A stretch of DNA of 64,000 bases from Pelagimonas phthalicica (GTDB taxonomy: Bacteria; Pseudomonadota; Alphaproteobacteria; Rhodobacterales; Rhodobacteraceae), in the NCBI RefSeq assembly GCF_004364805.1, contig NZ_SOAP01000002.1, positions 682,001 through 746,000 of the forward strand. The letters run 5' to 3'. Each line of letters begins with the position of its first letter. Position 1 is the stretch's first letter. The translations under genes and the position numbers were made by a program. Under the pieces are notes generated by a model that ran no database searches, was not told where the DNA came from, and worked only from the letters and a program-made list of their open reading frames with translations. Shown one piece after another: positions 50,516 to 59,281 of this stretch.

Positions 50516-51457
50516 ATGACGACCGAGACGCACGGACATCCGATTTTCAGCTGGCCGCCCAAGCCGCGTGAGATTGCAACCGTTTTGTTCGGCTTTCCCG
50601 GATTGCTGTGGCCCTGGCCGGCCCTCTACCTGGCGGTCGCCGTTCTGCAATGGTGGGCGATTGGTGCCTCTGTCTTTGAAGGGGATGTCTCACCTATTGC
50701 CTTTGTCGAGTTGTTTGCAGTGAACCTCCTTGCTCTCGTTACATTTGTTTTGGCATTCCATTATTTTCTTTATGTGCGGCGAACCCAGGGATTGAAATAT
50801 AAGTATTCTCGCCAATGGCCGGAAAAACATAACCGCCGTTTTATCTATGCAAATGAACTGCTTGAGGGCGTATTTCTCTCCTGTGGCAGCGCGGTTGGGG
50901 TCTGGACAGTTTACACGTTTGCCTTGCTCTGGATGTATCACAACCAGATGCTCCCCGGTGCCGGAACAGATACGAATCTGTTCTGGTCCGCCGTTACCTT
51001 TCTGCTTTTTCCCTTTTGGGCAAATGTGCACTTCTATTTTACCCACCGTTGGTTGCACGGCAGGGTTTTGGGCAAATTCCACCGCGTGCATCACAAGGCC
51101 AAGGACATCTCGCCTTGGTCGGGGCTCTCCATGCATCCGGTTGAGCATTTGATCTACTTTTCTGCTGTTCCGATTTTTGTCCTGATCGTCCCGACGCACC
51201 CGGTTTTGATGATCTATTTCATGGTTGCTTCTGCGCTTGGCCCGACGACCCTCCACCATGGGTTCGCAGCGATCAAACTGGGCAAAGGGCGCACAATGAT
51301 GACGGATCACTATCACCATTATTTGCATCATCAGTTTGGACAAGCCAACTTTGGCGCGACTAACTTGGTTCCGCTAGACTTATGGTTGAAAACTGATTAC
51401 CAGACGATGCAACAACGTAAGTCCAAAGCCCCTGTTGAGGGTTTGGAAACCACGTGA
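50516..51457 (+). CDS. Sterol desaturase/fatty acid hydroxylase-family membrane diiron enzyme
   Basis: 313 residues from the ATG at 50516, which has AAGGGG about ten bases upstream; 28 in-frame residues before it lack support. Four or more membrane helices. The eight-histidine pattern of integral membrane diiron enzymes is present: HRWLH (HxxxH), HRVHH (HxxHH) and HYLHH (HxxHH), with an extra LHHG. Such enzymes hydroxylate or desaturate acyl chains. First of six genes on this strand (hydroxylase, carrier protein, esterase, ligase, thioesterase, GNAT), so it probably modifies the acyl group carried by the pathway. Confidence 0.9.
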   Translation: MTTETHGHPIFSWPPKPREIATVLFGFPGLLWPWPALYLAVAVLQWWAIGASVFEGDVSPIAFVELFAVNLLALVTFVLAFHYFLYVRRTQGLKYKYSRQWPEKHNRRFIYANELLEGVFLSCGSAVGVWTVYTFALLWMYHNQMLPGAGTDTNLFWSAVTFLLFPFWANVHFYFTHRWLHGRVLGKFHRVHHKAKDISPWSGLSMHPVEHLIYFSAVPIFVLIVPTHPVLMIYFMVASALGPTTLHHGFAAIKLGKGRTMMTDHYHHYLHHQFGQANFGATNLVPLDLWLKTDYQTMQQRKSKAPVEGLETT

Positions 51458-51527
51458 CCCGTTTGCAGCCAAACCTTTGAAGGCTGCCAAGGATGATCTT
51501 TTACCTAACAGGAATGAGGCTTTGACC

Positions 51528-51761
51528 ATGACCCAATCTCTCACGGCTGACGAACAGAAAATGGCGGCCATCTGGTCCAATGTGCTTGGCTGCGAAGTAT
51601 CCGACCCTGAGGCAAACTTTATGGATCTCGGCGGCTCTTCCTTACTCGCGGCTCAAGTCGCCAAGACGGCCACAACTCAATTCGGCACTAAAATCAGTGT
51701 TGTCGATGTCATCGTCGCGCAGAGTTTGCGCGAATTTGTTGGCGAACTCGAAACGGCCTGA
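51528..51761 (+). CDS. Free-standing peptidyl/acyl carrier protein
   Basis: 77 residues from the ATG at 51528 (GAGG eight bases upstream). Phosphopantetheine attachment is Ser38 in FMDLGGSSLLAAQVA, the DLGGxS-L form of peptidyl carrier proteins and of secondary-metabolite carriers rather than of AcpP (DLGADSLD, encoded separately at 14157). It should hold the substrate loaded by the AMP-forming ligase downstream, while the type II thioesterase clears misloaded groups. It overlaps no neighbour. No condensation or ketosynthase domain is in the window. Confidence 0.93.
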   Translation: MTQSLTADEQKMAAIWSNVLGCEVSDPEANFMDLGGSSLLAAQVAKTATTQFGTKISVVDVIVAQSLREFVGELETA

Positions 51762-51863
51762 CAATCAAAGGCCTGGTTCCCTGGCCTAGTTGCGTCGCCA
51801 AAACGCGACCACGCCTCGGTCATTGAACACTCGCAACTTTTTGATCCGCTCCAAGTAGGTACC

Positions 51864-52853
51864 ATGTTTGACCCGGAATTGACGCTCGCCGCCGAAGCCC
51901 AGCCACGCTTTGACTATTCACAACCAACGACCGCAAGGTCGCGTGTGGCTCGGATGGGGGCAACTCTGGTTACCAAACGCTATTGGAAAGAGCTGGAATC
52001 CGCCGTGACCTACCGGGATCTGACCATTCCACAAGATGCGGATGGGCCACCTATACCCATCCGTATTTACACGCCAAACACCGCCATTTTGTCCGGCGGT
52101 GCGGTTGTCTTTTTCCATGGCGGTGGGTTCATGGTTGGCGACTTGAATGTCGAGCATTACCGCTGTCTGAAATGGGCGCAAGAAACCCGCACTATTATAG
52201 TCTCTTGCGACTACCGACTGAGCCCAGAAAACCGTTTTCCGGCGGCGTTGGAGGATTGCACCGGCTGTTTTGGTTGGGTTGCCGACAATGCCTCCGATCT
52301 TGGTATTGATCCATCTCGCATTGTGGTCGCTGGCGTCAGCGCAGGCGGGAACCTTGCGGCGGCTGTTTCGCTTTTCAATCGCGATCACGGGCTGCGCCCT
52401 GCCTGCCTGCAAATGCTGGTTTACCCGGCACTAGATGACCGAATGACCAGTCGGTCTATGAACACACATACCGATCAACCCGGATGGACGCGCGCCGATA
52501 CAAAGCACATGTGGGCGCATTACTTGGGGCCGCTCCGAGACAATGTTTCGCCATACGCAGCTCCGTCACGTGCAAGTGACCTTTCTGGACTGCCACCAGC
52601 CTATGTGCTGACAGCCGAGTTCGATCCGCTGCGAGATGAGGCGACCGATTATGCCCTGCGCCTGACCTCTGCAGACGTCGCGGTCGATTTTCGCAATTTT
52701 GCCGGAACGTTTCACGGGTTTGATGTCGTCAAGGAATCCCGGCTGGCACAATACGCAATGAATGACCAAATTTTCGCGATCAACCGCGTCATGGAGGCCA
52801 CCGCGAAACCCAAGCCGACACTGGTTTCGGCGACAGCCAATGCTTCCCTTTAA
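51864..52853 (+). CDS. Alpha/beta hydrolase, hormone-sensitive lipase family esterase
   Basis: 329 residues. The oxyanion HGGG is at 85-88 (VFFHGGGFMVGD), the nucleophile Ser159 in GVSAGGNLA, the acid in TAEFDPLRDEA and the catalytic His in FHGFDVV. It may hydrolyse or transfer the acyl product of the cluster, or serve as a releasing thioesterase. Carrier protein and ligase genes flank it; 12 bases separate it from the ligase gene. Confidence 0.92.
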   Translation: MFDPELTLAAEAQPRFDYSQPTTARSRVARMGATLVTKRYWKELESAVTYRDLTIPQDADGPPIPIRIYTPNTAILSGGAVVFFHGGGFMVGDLNVEHYRCLKWAQETRTIIVSCDYRLSPENRFPAALEDCTGCFGWVADNASDLGIDPSRIVVAGVSAGGNLAAAVSLFNRDHGLRPACLQMLVYPALDDRMTSRSMNTHTDQPGWTRADTKHMWAHYLGPLRDNVSPYAAPSRASDLSGLPPAYVLTAEFDPLRDEATDYALRLTSADVAVDFRNFAGTFHGFDVVKESRLAQYAMNDQIFAINRVMEATAKPKPTLVSATANASL

Positions 52854-52865
52854 CGGAGACGGTTC

Positions 52866-54497
52866 GTGCTTATGCAAACAGACACAGACTTCACCCTGCC
52901 GCGACCGGAACTGTTGAATCGGCTAAATACGCATCCGGGGGCCGAGATATGCGTTATCACTCAGGAAGGATCCTTTTCCTATAAGGGTGTGCAGATCCTC
53001 CACGATACGACAGAGGTTCTGGAATACCTGCAAAGCCAAGGCGTACATCCGGGTTGCCGCGTGGGAATACGCGCTGCCAATTCCTACGAGTGGCTCCTTT
53101 TGGACTTTGCACTGATCTCGCTTGGCTGCACTTCTGTCTGTATTCCCGCAGGGAACCCGGAACTGGACCCGCTTGATGCGGATGCTCTCAGCCAGCGTTT
53201 TGATCTTGATCTTCTGTTCCAGGATCAGGAATTTGACGCCGGAAACACCGCTGCGGTCCAAACCCTCTCATCCTTGTTGACCCTCGCACGCGAGGGGACG
53301 CCGCTAACCCTGTCAAAATCCACTGAACGTGACAGCACCGCCTCGGACATTTTCACCGTAGTTTTTTCTTCCGGCACCACCGGGCGGCTCAAGCGATTGC
53401 CCATATCCTGGGACAGTCTGCAGATCGGCATTGAGGCAATATCAGATGCCTTCAACGTCACCGCCAGCGACCGCATTTTCGACATTCTTCCGTTGTCGAT
53501 TTTTCAGCAGCGTTACCTAGCTTACATCGCGTTATACCGGGGCGGCACAGTTATTCTTTCGAGCCAAGACCTGTTCTTTGAGGCATTGAAAGAGGGAAAC
53601 CCTACGATCATCCTGGGTCCGCCAGCCTTCTACGAATTGGCAGAGCAGCGTTTCGAAAGATGGCCGGAACGAACCCGGCGAAACTTGATCAGAGTGTCGA
53701 AATCGCTTGGCTGGTTGCCCGACACTCTTGGCATGGCTCTTCGAAAGCGCCTCTTTAAGGAATTACACGAGATCTATGGCAGCTCCGTGCGGGTCATGCT
53801 GGTTGGCTCTGCCCCGATCAACCTATCCACATTGGATTTTTTCAAACACGCAGGTTTTCCGCTCTTCCAGATTTATGGAATGACCGAATGTGGTTGGATC
53901 GCCTGGAACCGCCCAGGCGCAAACAAAATTGGTTCGGTGGGCAAACCCGCCTTCCCAGATGCCATTTCCATTGGCCCGGACGGAGATGTTCTGGTCAGCA
54001 ACCCCAAACACCTTTGCCACAGTTACGAAGCGGCCGAGGGCGATGAGAACACAAATGTTTTTGTCGATCCCAAAACGATTTCAACCGGGGATATCGGAGC
54101 CTTTGATTCAGATGGCTTTTTGATCCTGAATGGTCGCAAGAAAAACATCATCATTACGGCAGGTGGCCAGAAAATTTCGCCTGAGAACATTGAGGAAAAG
54201 GTCAAGGCAATTGGCCGGATCGAACATGTCGTGGTTTTTCAAGACGAATCCTTGCGCGCATTATCAGCGGCAATCTGGTGCTCGGATACGGATAGCGCGG
54301 CACAGGGGCGGATTGCGCGCGCATTAAAGGCTTTGAATCGCAAGGATTTATCCACAAACCCAATCATGGGCGTGGCCTTTTCGCAGACACCGCTTTCAGC
54401 CGAAACCGGCCTTTTGACACGCAACCTGAAAGTGGACCGTACCGCCGTGCAGAACCATCACGCCAGCAGCGTCAAACGCCTCGGCGAGTTGGCATAG
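52866..54497 (+). CDS. AMP-forming acyl/aminoacyl-CoA synthetase-like ligase
   Basis: 543 residues from a GTG at 52866, which has GGAG seven bases upstream; an ATG two codons on (52872) is the alternative. Adenylation motifs: FSSGTTGRLKRLPI (168-181, P-loop), FQIYGMTECGWIAWN, STGDIGAFDSDGFLILNGRKKNIIITAGGQKISPENIE in the hinge, and the late Lys in TRNLKVDRTAV. It activates a carboxylic acid as adenylate and passes it to CoA or, here more likely, to the carrier protein at 51528. Substrate not predictable by eye: it looks more like an acyl than an amino-acid ligase. Confidence 0.9.
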   Translation: MLMQTDTDFTLPRPELLNRLNTHPGAEICVITQEGSFSYKGVQILHDTTEVLEYLQSQGVHPGCRVGIRAANSYEWLLLDFALISLGCTSVCIPAGNPELDPLDADALSQRFDLDLLFQDQEFDAGNTAAVQTLSSLLTLAREGTPLTLSKSTERDSTASDIFTVVFSSGTTGRLKRLPISWDSLQIGIEAISDAFNVTASDRIFDILPLSIFQQRYLAYIALYRGGTVILSSQDLFFEALKEGNPTIILGPPAFYELAEQRFERWPERTRRNLIRVSKSLGWLPDTLGMALRKRLFKELHEIYGSSVRVMLVGSAPINLSTLDFFKHAGFPLFQIYGMTECGWIAWNRPGANKIGSVGKPAFPDAISIGPDGDVLVSNPKHLCHSYEAAEGDENTNVFVDPKTISTGDIGAFDSDGFLILNGRKKNIIITAGGQKISPENIEEKVKAIGRIEHVVVFQDESLRALSAAIWCSDTDSAAQGRIARALKALNRKDLSTNPIMGVAFSQTPLSAETGLLTRNLKVDRTAVQNHHASSVKRLGELA

Positions 54498-54605
54498 ACT
54501 GTTGTGAACAGGGTTACTCGGAAATTGGTTGGGGCACTTTTGGACTTGCGCAATCATCCCCCCAAAACAACGGCATGACTGTCGCGGAATGAAAGGCTCA
54601 AAACG

Positions 54606-55412
54606 ATGAGCAAAGCGCTGCAAAGCCGCAAAAACCGTTCAATTTTGAACGTGAAAACGCCCCAAGACGCGACATCACAAGTCTCGCTGTTCTGCCTCCC
54701 ATTCGCTGGCGGATCGGCCCAATATTACAAGAGTTGGGGGCAGGAAGATTTGGGGCCGCTTTCAGCCTACGCGATTGAGTTTCCCGGCCGCGGCTTTCGT
54801 CTGCGGGATCCCCTGGTCGCGGACTTCCACGACTTGATCCACGCCTTGACCGATACACTCTCAAACACCGTGATGCCCCCATTTGCCCTGTTTGGGCATA
54901 GTTTGGGGGCATTGCTCGCCTTCGAAGTCACGCGGGCCCTGGAAAAATCGGACGGGCCGCAGCCTGATCATCTCTTCCTATCGGCATGCCGCGCCCCGCA
55001 CGTGCCCAGACGCATCAGAACTTGGCACGACCTGCCTGAGGATGACCTGATTGCAGAAGTCGTAAAGCTCAATGGAACCTCACCAGAATCGTTAGCGGAC
55101 CCCGATATCCGAGCGATGATGATACCCGTGTTCCGCACGGATTTTCGATTGGGCGAGGAATACAACTATGTGCCCCAAGCCCCCATCAACATACCGATCT
55201 CAGTTTTCGGCGGAACATCTGACCCATTGGTCCACCCCGAAGAACTGAAAGCTTGGTCAGAACATACGAGTGACTTTAGAGGATGCCATCTCTTTCCTGG
55301 GGGACATTTCTATTTGAACACGCATGCCAGCGACGTCATTTCAACAATCCGCGCGGGACTGGAGCCTGTTCTAACACCGGACAGCCCGCCAAAGATATCA
55401 AATGCCCTTTGA
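54606..55412 (+). CDS. Type II thioesterase
   Basis: 268 residues. The GrsT/RifR-type pattern is clear: FCLPFAGGSAQYYKSW near the N terminus, EFPGRGFRLRDP, nucleophile Ser99 in FGHSLGALLAFEV, the acid in FGGTSDPLV, and His in LFPGGHFYL. Type II thioesterases edit carrier proteins or release products in NRPS/PKS pathways. Its presence with the free carrier and ligase marks this as a natural-product assembly unit. Confidence 0.94.
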   Translation: MSKALQSRKNRSILNVKTPQDATSQVSLFCLPFAGGSAQYYKSWGQEDLGPLSAYAIEFPGRGFRLRDPLVADFHDLIHALTDTLSNTVMPPFALFGHSLGALLAFEVTRALEKSDGPQPDHLFLSACRAPHVPRRIRTWHDLPEDDLIAEVVKLNGTSPESLADPDIRAMMIPVFRTDFRLGEEYNYVPQAPINIPISVFGGTSDPLVHPEELKAWSEHTSDFRGCHLFPGGHFYLNTHASDVISTIRAGLEPVLTPDSPPKISNAL

Positions 55413-55496
55413 CGCGCATTCTTAGCCCTATTTACACCTGCCAGCGCTGCCACCCTTCCCGACGCCAACCTGGCACACACTTGAACTGGAGGCCCT

Positions 55497-55976
55497 ATGC
55501 CTGAACTAGAGCCCAAGGCGGGCCTTCTCGACAACCCTGATGTGCAAAAGCTCATACACCGACATCTGACCCATGCCGTCGCGCAAACCCCTGAGGAAAG
55601 CGCGCATGGTCTCGACCTCTCGGAACTGCGCGCATCAGAGGTACGATTTTGGACGCTTTGGCTTGGCGATGACCTGCATGCCATCGGAGCGTGGAAACAA
55701 ATAGGCGAAAACCAAGCTGAGCTGAAATCGATGCATGTTGCTGAGGCCGTTCGCCGAAAAGGCACAGGGGCCGTGCTGCTAAAGCATCTCATTCAAGATG
55801 CAGAAGCGGCCGATATCAGAACTCTCTTTCTCCAAACAGGATCAGGACCATTCTTTGCGCCCGCCGTCGCGCTTTACCGACGACATGGCTTCATCGAATG
55901 CCCGCCCTTTTCAGACTATGGCGAAGATCGGAACTCCATCTATATGATCAGGGACAGTGGCACCAAAGCAGGATAG
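55497..55976 (+). CDS. GNAT-family N-acetyltransferase
   Basis: 159 residues. The acetyl-CoA pyrophosphate loop is VRRKGTGAVLLKHLI (R-x-x-G-x-G/A), preceded by the strand ELKSMHVAEA and followed by FFAPAVALYRRHGFIEC, the usual C-terminal GNAT segment. It acetylates an amine, perhaps of the cluster product or as self-protection. It is the last island gene, 158 bases from the tRNA-Leu gene on the opposite strand. Confidence 0.9.
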   Translation: MPELEPKAGLLDNPDVQKLIHRHLTHAVAQTPEESAHGLDLSELRASEVRFWTLWLGDDLHAIGAWKQIGENQAELKSMHVAEAVRRKGTGAVLLKHLIQDAEAADIRTLFLQTGSGPFFAPAVALYRRHGFIECPPFSDYGEDRNSIYMIRDSGTKAG

Positions 55977-56133
55977 GGTCAGGACCCATTGTCATGCGCC
56001 TCGTTGTGTTGCCCCTAGCCTGACAGACCGTCTTAAAACGGCCGCCCAGCCGGACCGAAGTTTCTCTCGCCCCCTTCCGTCGAAGGAGTAAGAGGGACAA
56101 CGTGAACACAATCGTCTCTTTGGAGGTGTTTTT

Positions 56134-56218
56134 TGGTGCGGGTGGAGGGACTTGAACCCCCACGCCTTGCGGCGCCAGAACCTAAATCTGGTGCGTCTAC
56201 CAATTCCGCCACACCCGC
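56134..56218 (-). tRNA. tRNA-Leu (anticodon UAG)
   Basis: On the minus strand the transcript begins GCGGGTGTGGCGGAATTGG and ends with CACCCGCA-CCA, giving a seven-pair acceptor stem GCGGGTG/CACCCGC. The anticodon stem CCAGA/TCTGG encloses TTTAGGT (anticodon TAG), a long variable arm (CGCCGCAAGGCG) is typical of leucine tRNAs, and the T arm has GTTCAAGTC. The CCA is encoded. It sits at the right edge of the accessory island, a common integration point. Confidence 0.95.
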
Positions 56219-56391
56219 ATCCTGTCTGGTGACTCGTTTTCCTGTCGCCAGTCCGGCGGGGTTTAGCAAAGCTTTTTGCCAAGTGCGAGAGGAAAATTGC
56301 GACAAAGCAAATTGCAGAAAAAGCGCGACATTTACCAGATCTTGCAATATTGTGGCGACAAAGAGGCAGAAAACATACGAGGCAAACGCCA

Positions 56392-56892
56392 ATGGAACCG
56401 AAAACGGTCCGGCGTGCTCCTGGGGCAGGTTTCCCCGCGCGCCATATTGCGCCTGAAGACGCTGTCAATGCGTTGCCCGCCGGTACGGTGGTGCTAACGC
56501 TTGACGGGGCGCTTCCGGTTGAATTTTTGAACGAGGGGGATCGGGTGATCTCGCGCAATTGTGGCGTTGCCACGCTGACGCGCATCCACCGAGATCGCCG
56601 CCGCGTCGATACCATCACCATCCAGAAAGGCACTTTGGGTGTCTCCCGCCCCGAGCAAGACGCGCTTGTCTTGGCACGACAAGAGATCTTGGTGCGTGAT
56701 TGGCGCGCTGGCACGTTGTTCGGCGCATCACAGGCCTTGGTCCCGGCTCGGCGTTTGATCGATGGCGAATTTATCCGCGACGCGGGTCAGCTCAACCTCG
56801 ACCTGTTCGAGCTGCATTTTGACAGCCCGCAGATCCTATATGCGGATGGGTTAGAGCTTGCCTCGGCCAATTTGGTGCCCGCGACTGTCTGA
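56392..56892 (+). CDS. Hint (Hedgehog/intein) domain protein
   Basis: 166 residues from the ATG at 56392. The core LPAGTVVLTLDGALPVEFLNEGDRVISRNCGVATLTRIHRD follows the Hint_2 pattern, and LVLARQEILVRDWRAGTLFGASQALVPARRLIDG and ILYADGLELASANLVPATV complete the fold. The usual nucleophile Cys/Ser at the start of the domain is replaced by a Thr in AGTVV, so splicing is doubtful; such short rhodobacterial Hint proteins are common and of unknown role. It lies after the tRNA on the opposite strand and converges with nnr. Confidence 0.8.
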   Translation: MEPKTVRRAPGAGFPARHIAPEDAVNALPAGTVVLTLDGALPVEFLNEGDRVISRNCGVATLTRIHRDRRRVDTITIQKGTLGVSRPEQDALVLARQEILVRDWRAGTLFGASQALVPARRLIDGEFIRDAGQLNLDLFELHFDSPQILYADGLELASANLVPATV

Positions 56893-56894
56893 GG

Positions 56895-58637
56895 CTAAAG
56901 CCCAAGCGCGCGAAACACCTTTGGCAACTCCTCGGGCAGATCCTCAGCAATCAATCCGGGGCCAAAGCTGCGCGCGGCCTCTACATGCAGCCAAGCGCCG
57001 GTCTCAGCCGCTGACATCGCATCGAATCCGCGCGCCAAAAGGCCGGTGATCATCCCGGCCAGCACATCCCCTGCCCCAGCGGTTGCCAACCAGGGCACCG
57101 CGCGATCACCAACTGCGGCATTGATCGAACACCGCCCATCCGGCGCGGCAATCACCGTGTCAGCCCCTTTGAACAACACCACACAGCCCGCGCGTTTTGC
57201 GGCCTCACGTGTGGCATCGACCTTGGAGTAGGTCGCCGTGTTTTCCTGCGCATCGAGCCTTTCAGCCAGATCCGGGAACAGCCGGGCAAATTCACCCCCA
57301 TGCGGGGTCAACACGCAATTGTCATGCAGCATATCGAACAACACGTCAGGCTTGCGCTGAAACCGTGACAGCGCATCCGCATCCAGAACCGTGCCCCGCT
57401 TGGCTTCTAGCGCAATGCGCACCAAATCCGCCGTTGCAGGCCCCAGCCCCAATCCCGGCCCAAGACAAAGCCCGGTGATCCGCTTATCCTCAAGGATCTC
57501 ACCCAGCCCATGGGTGCCATCCAGCCCCTTGACCATAATGGCGGTCAACTGCACCGCATGTTCCGTCACCGCCCGCATCGGACAGCCAACCGTCACCAGC
57601 CCAGCCCCAATCCTGAGCGCCCCGCGCGCCGCCAACCTGGCCGCCCCACCCTGACCGGGAGGCCCTGACATCACCAGGGCATGGCCATGGTTGAATTTGT
57701 GGCCATGATGTTTGTTCACAAAAGAAAACCACACATCCGAACGCGCCCTATGCCCATGAAAGACCGGTTCAATCAAACGGACATGACCTTCCACTGAAAC
57801 TGGCAACTCACGTGGGCTGTCAGTAAAACCAAGTCCACGTAGCAGTTTGACTTTAAGCTTACGCGTCGATTCGCCACCCGCCCCCAGGAAATGCCCCAGC
57901 TTGGCATTATGAAATGTCACGGTAAGGTCTGTATCAAAGTACCAATCCATAAAGCCCGGCCAGCCTTCCGGAAATTCCCCTCGCTCGTCCTCCCAGTCAA
58001 TTAGGATCTCTCCTGAATCTGCTGACAGGCCACTTGGAATATCCACACTGACTCGCCGCATCTTTCGACGCTCGCGACGCGCTGCTCCCTCCCAGTCATC
58101 CCGAAACAATCGAAACATATTGGCCAGCGCCACCGGAATCGGCCGCGTCAGCCCAGTGCCAAACACCGCATCCACCAAAAGATCCGGTGCGCCCAAAGGC
58201 TCAATCTCGTCCCAGGTTGAAATCGTGCCCCCCGCTTCGAGCCAGGCAACCCGACAAGCCACGGCATCTGGTGCCCCTTCCCCCGGCGCAGCCAGCTCCC
58301 AAACGGACACCTCCCAGCCCCGCGCCTTCAACAACCGCGCAACAACAAACCCATCGCCACCATTGTTCCCCGGTCCACACAGCACCACCGCCCTGTGCTT
58401 CTTTGGGCCGGAAATATCCCGGGGGGGCCGCCCTTGGGCGGCGGGGGCAGCGCCCCCTTCCCCGCTCGCCGCAGGCACATCCGGCACCTCCATATCAAGT
58501 TCCGGCCATTCCTCGAAAATCGCCTCAACCACGCCCTGCCCGGCGCGCTCCATTAACTCCAGCCCGGTGACCTCACCGCTCTCGATCGCCGCTTGCTCGA
58601 TGGCGCGCATTTGGGCCGCTGTTACGAGTTCCGTCAT
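56895..58637 (-). CDS. nnr: Bifunctional NAD(P)H-hydrate epimerase/ADP-dependent dehydratase
   Basis: 580 residues. The N-terminal epimerase (to about 240) has VTAAQMRAIEQAAIESG and VVLCGPGNNGGDGFVVARLL (87-106). The C-terminal ribokinase-like dehydratase has HGHALVMSGPPGQGGAARLAARGALRIGAGLVTVG, GTVLDADAL, LTPHGGEFARLF and WLATAGAGDVLAGMITGLL. Together they repair hydrated NAD(P)H. Residues about 48-80 (PDVPAASGEGGAAPAAQGRP and on) are an extra Gly/Ala/Pro segment between two otherwise adjacent family blocks; it is encoded by a GC-rich palindromic repeat (58393-58465) inserted in frame. Upstream of glnB, divergent. Confidence 0.93.
   Translation of the reverse strand: MTELVTAAQMRAIEQAAIESGEVTGLELMERAGQGVVEAIFEEWPELDMEVPDVPAASGEGGAAPAAQGRPPRDISGPKKHRAVVLCGPGNNGGDGFVVARLLKARGWEVSVWELAAPGEGAPDAVACRVAWLEAGGTISTWDEIEPLGAPDLLVDAVFGTGLTRPIPVALANMFRLFRDDWEGAARRERRKMRRVSVDIPSGLSADSGEILIDWEDERGEFPEGWPGFMDWYFDTDLTVTFHNAKLGHFLGAGGESTRKLKVKLLRGLGFTDSPRELPVSVEGHVRLIEPVFHGHRARSDVWFSFVNKHHGHKFNHGHALVMSGPPGQGGAARLAARGALRIGAGLVTVGCPMRAVTEHAVQLTAIMVKGLDGTHGLGEILEDKRITGLCLGPGLGLGPATADLVRIALEAKRGTVLDADALSRFQRKPDVLFDMLHDNCVLTPHGGEFARLFPDLAERLDAQENTATYSKVDATREAAKRAGCVVLFKGADTVIAAPDGRCSINAAVGDRAVPWLATAGAGDVLAGMITGLLARGFDAMSAAETGAWLHVEAARSFGPGLIAEDLPEELPKVFRALGL
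58393..58465. repeat. GC-rich palindromic repeat embedded in the nnr gene
   Basis: Two adjacent hairpins: GCCGCCC-tt-GGGCGGC (58427-58442) and GGGGGC-agc-GCCCCC (58443-58457), followed on the minus strand by CCCGGGATATTTCCGGCCC and AAAGAAGCA. This resembles extragenic repeats frequent in Rhodobacteraceae, here translated as part of nnr without breaking the frame. Confidence 0.65.
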
Positions 58638-58776
58638 TCCTTAAACACCTGCTCTCATCATCCGCGATTCAATTTCGTCTATTTCTTGTGCATTTCGCCC
58701 AAATCATGGGCGTGATGAATTTTTCAGCACCTTTGCCTCGTCCTGCGTCACCCTATCCGATTGTCCCCGGCAATGA

Positions 58777-59169
<393 letters not shown>

Positions 59170-59208
59170 GACCGTCAAAGTTAGACACCAAACCTCCCGG
59201 CGCGCGCC

Positions 59209-59229
59209 CAAAATTTTTCCAAAATTTTG
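59209..59229. repeat. Single palindrome unit (family copy E) between glnB and glnA
   Basis: A 21-nt dyad with arms CAAAATTTT/AAAATTTTG around TCC, in the same kind of position (between cotranscribed genes) as copies A-D. Confidence 0.65.
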
Positions 59230-59281
59230 TACCTCGCCGGGTGACGCATGTAACGCATAAAGCAATCAAGGGAATAGTGAT

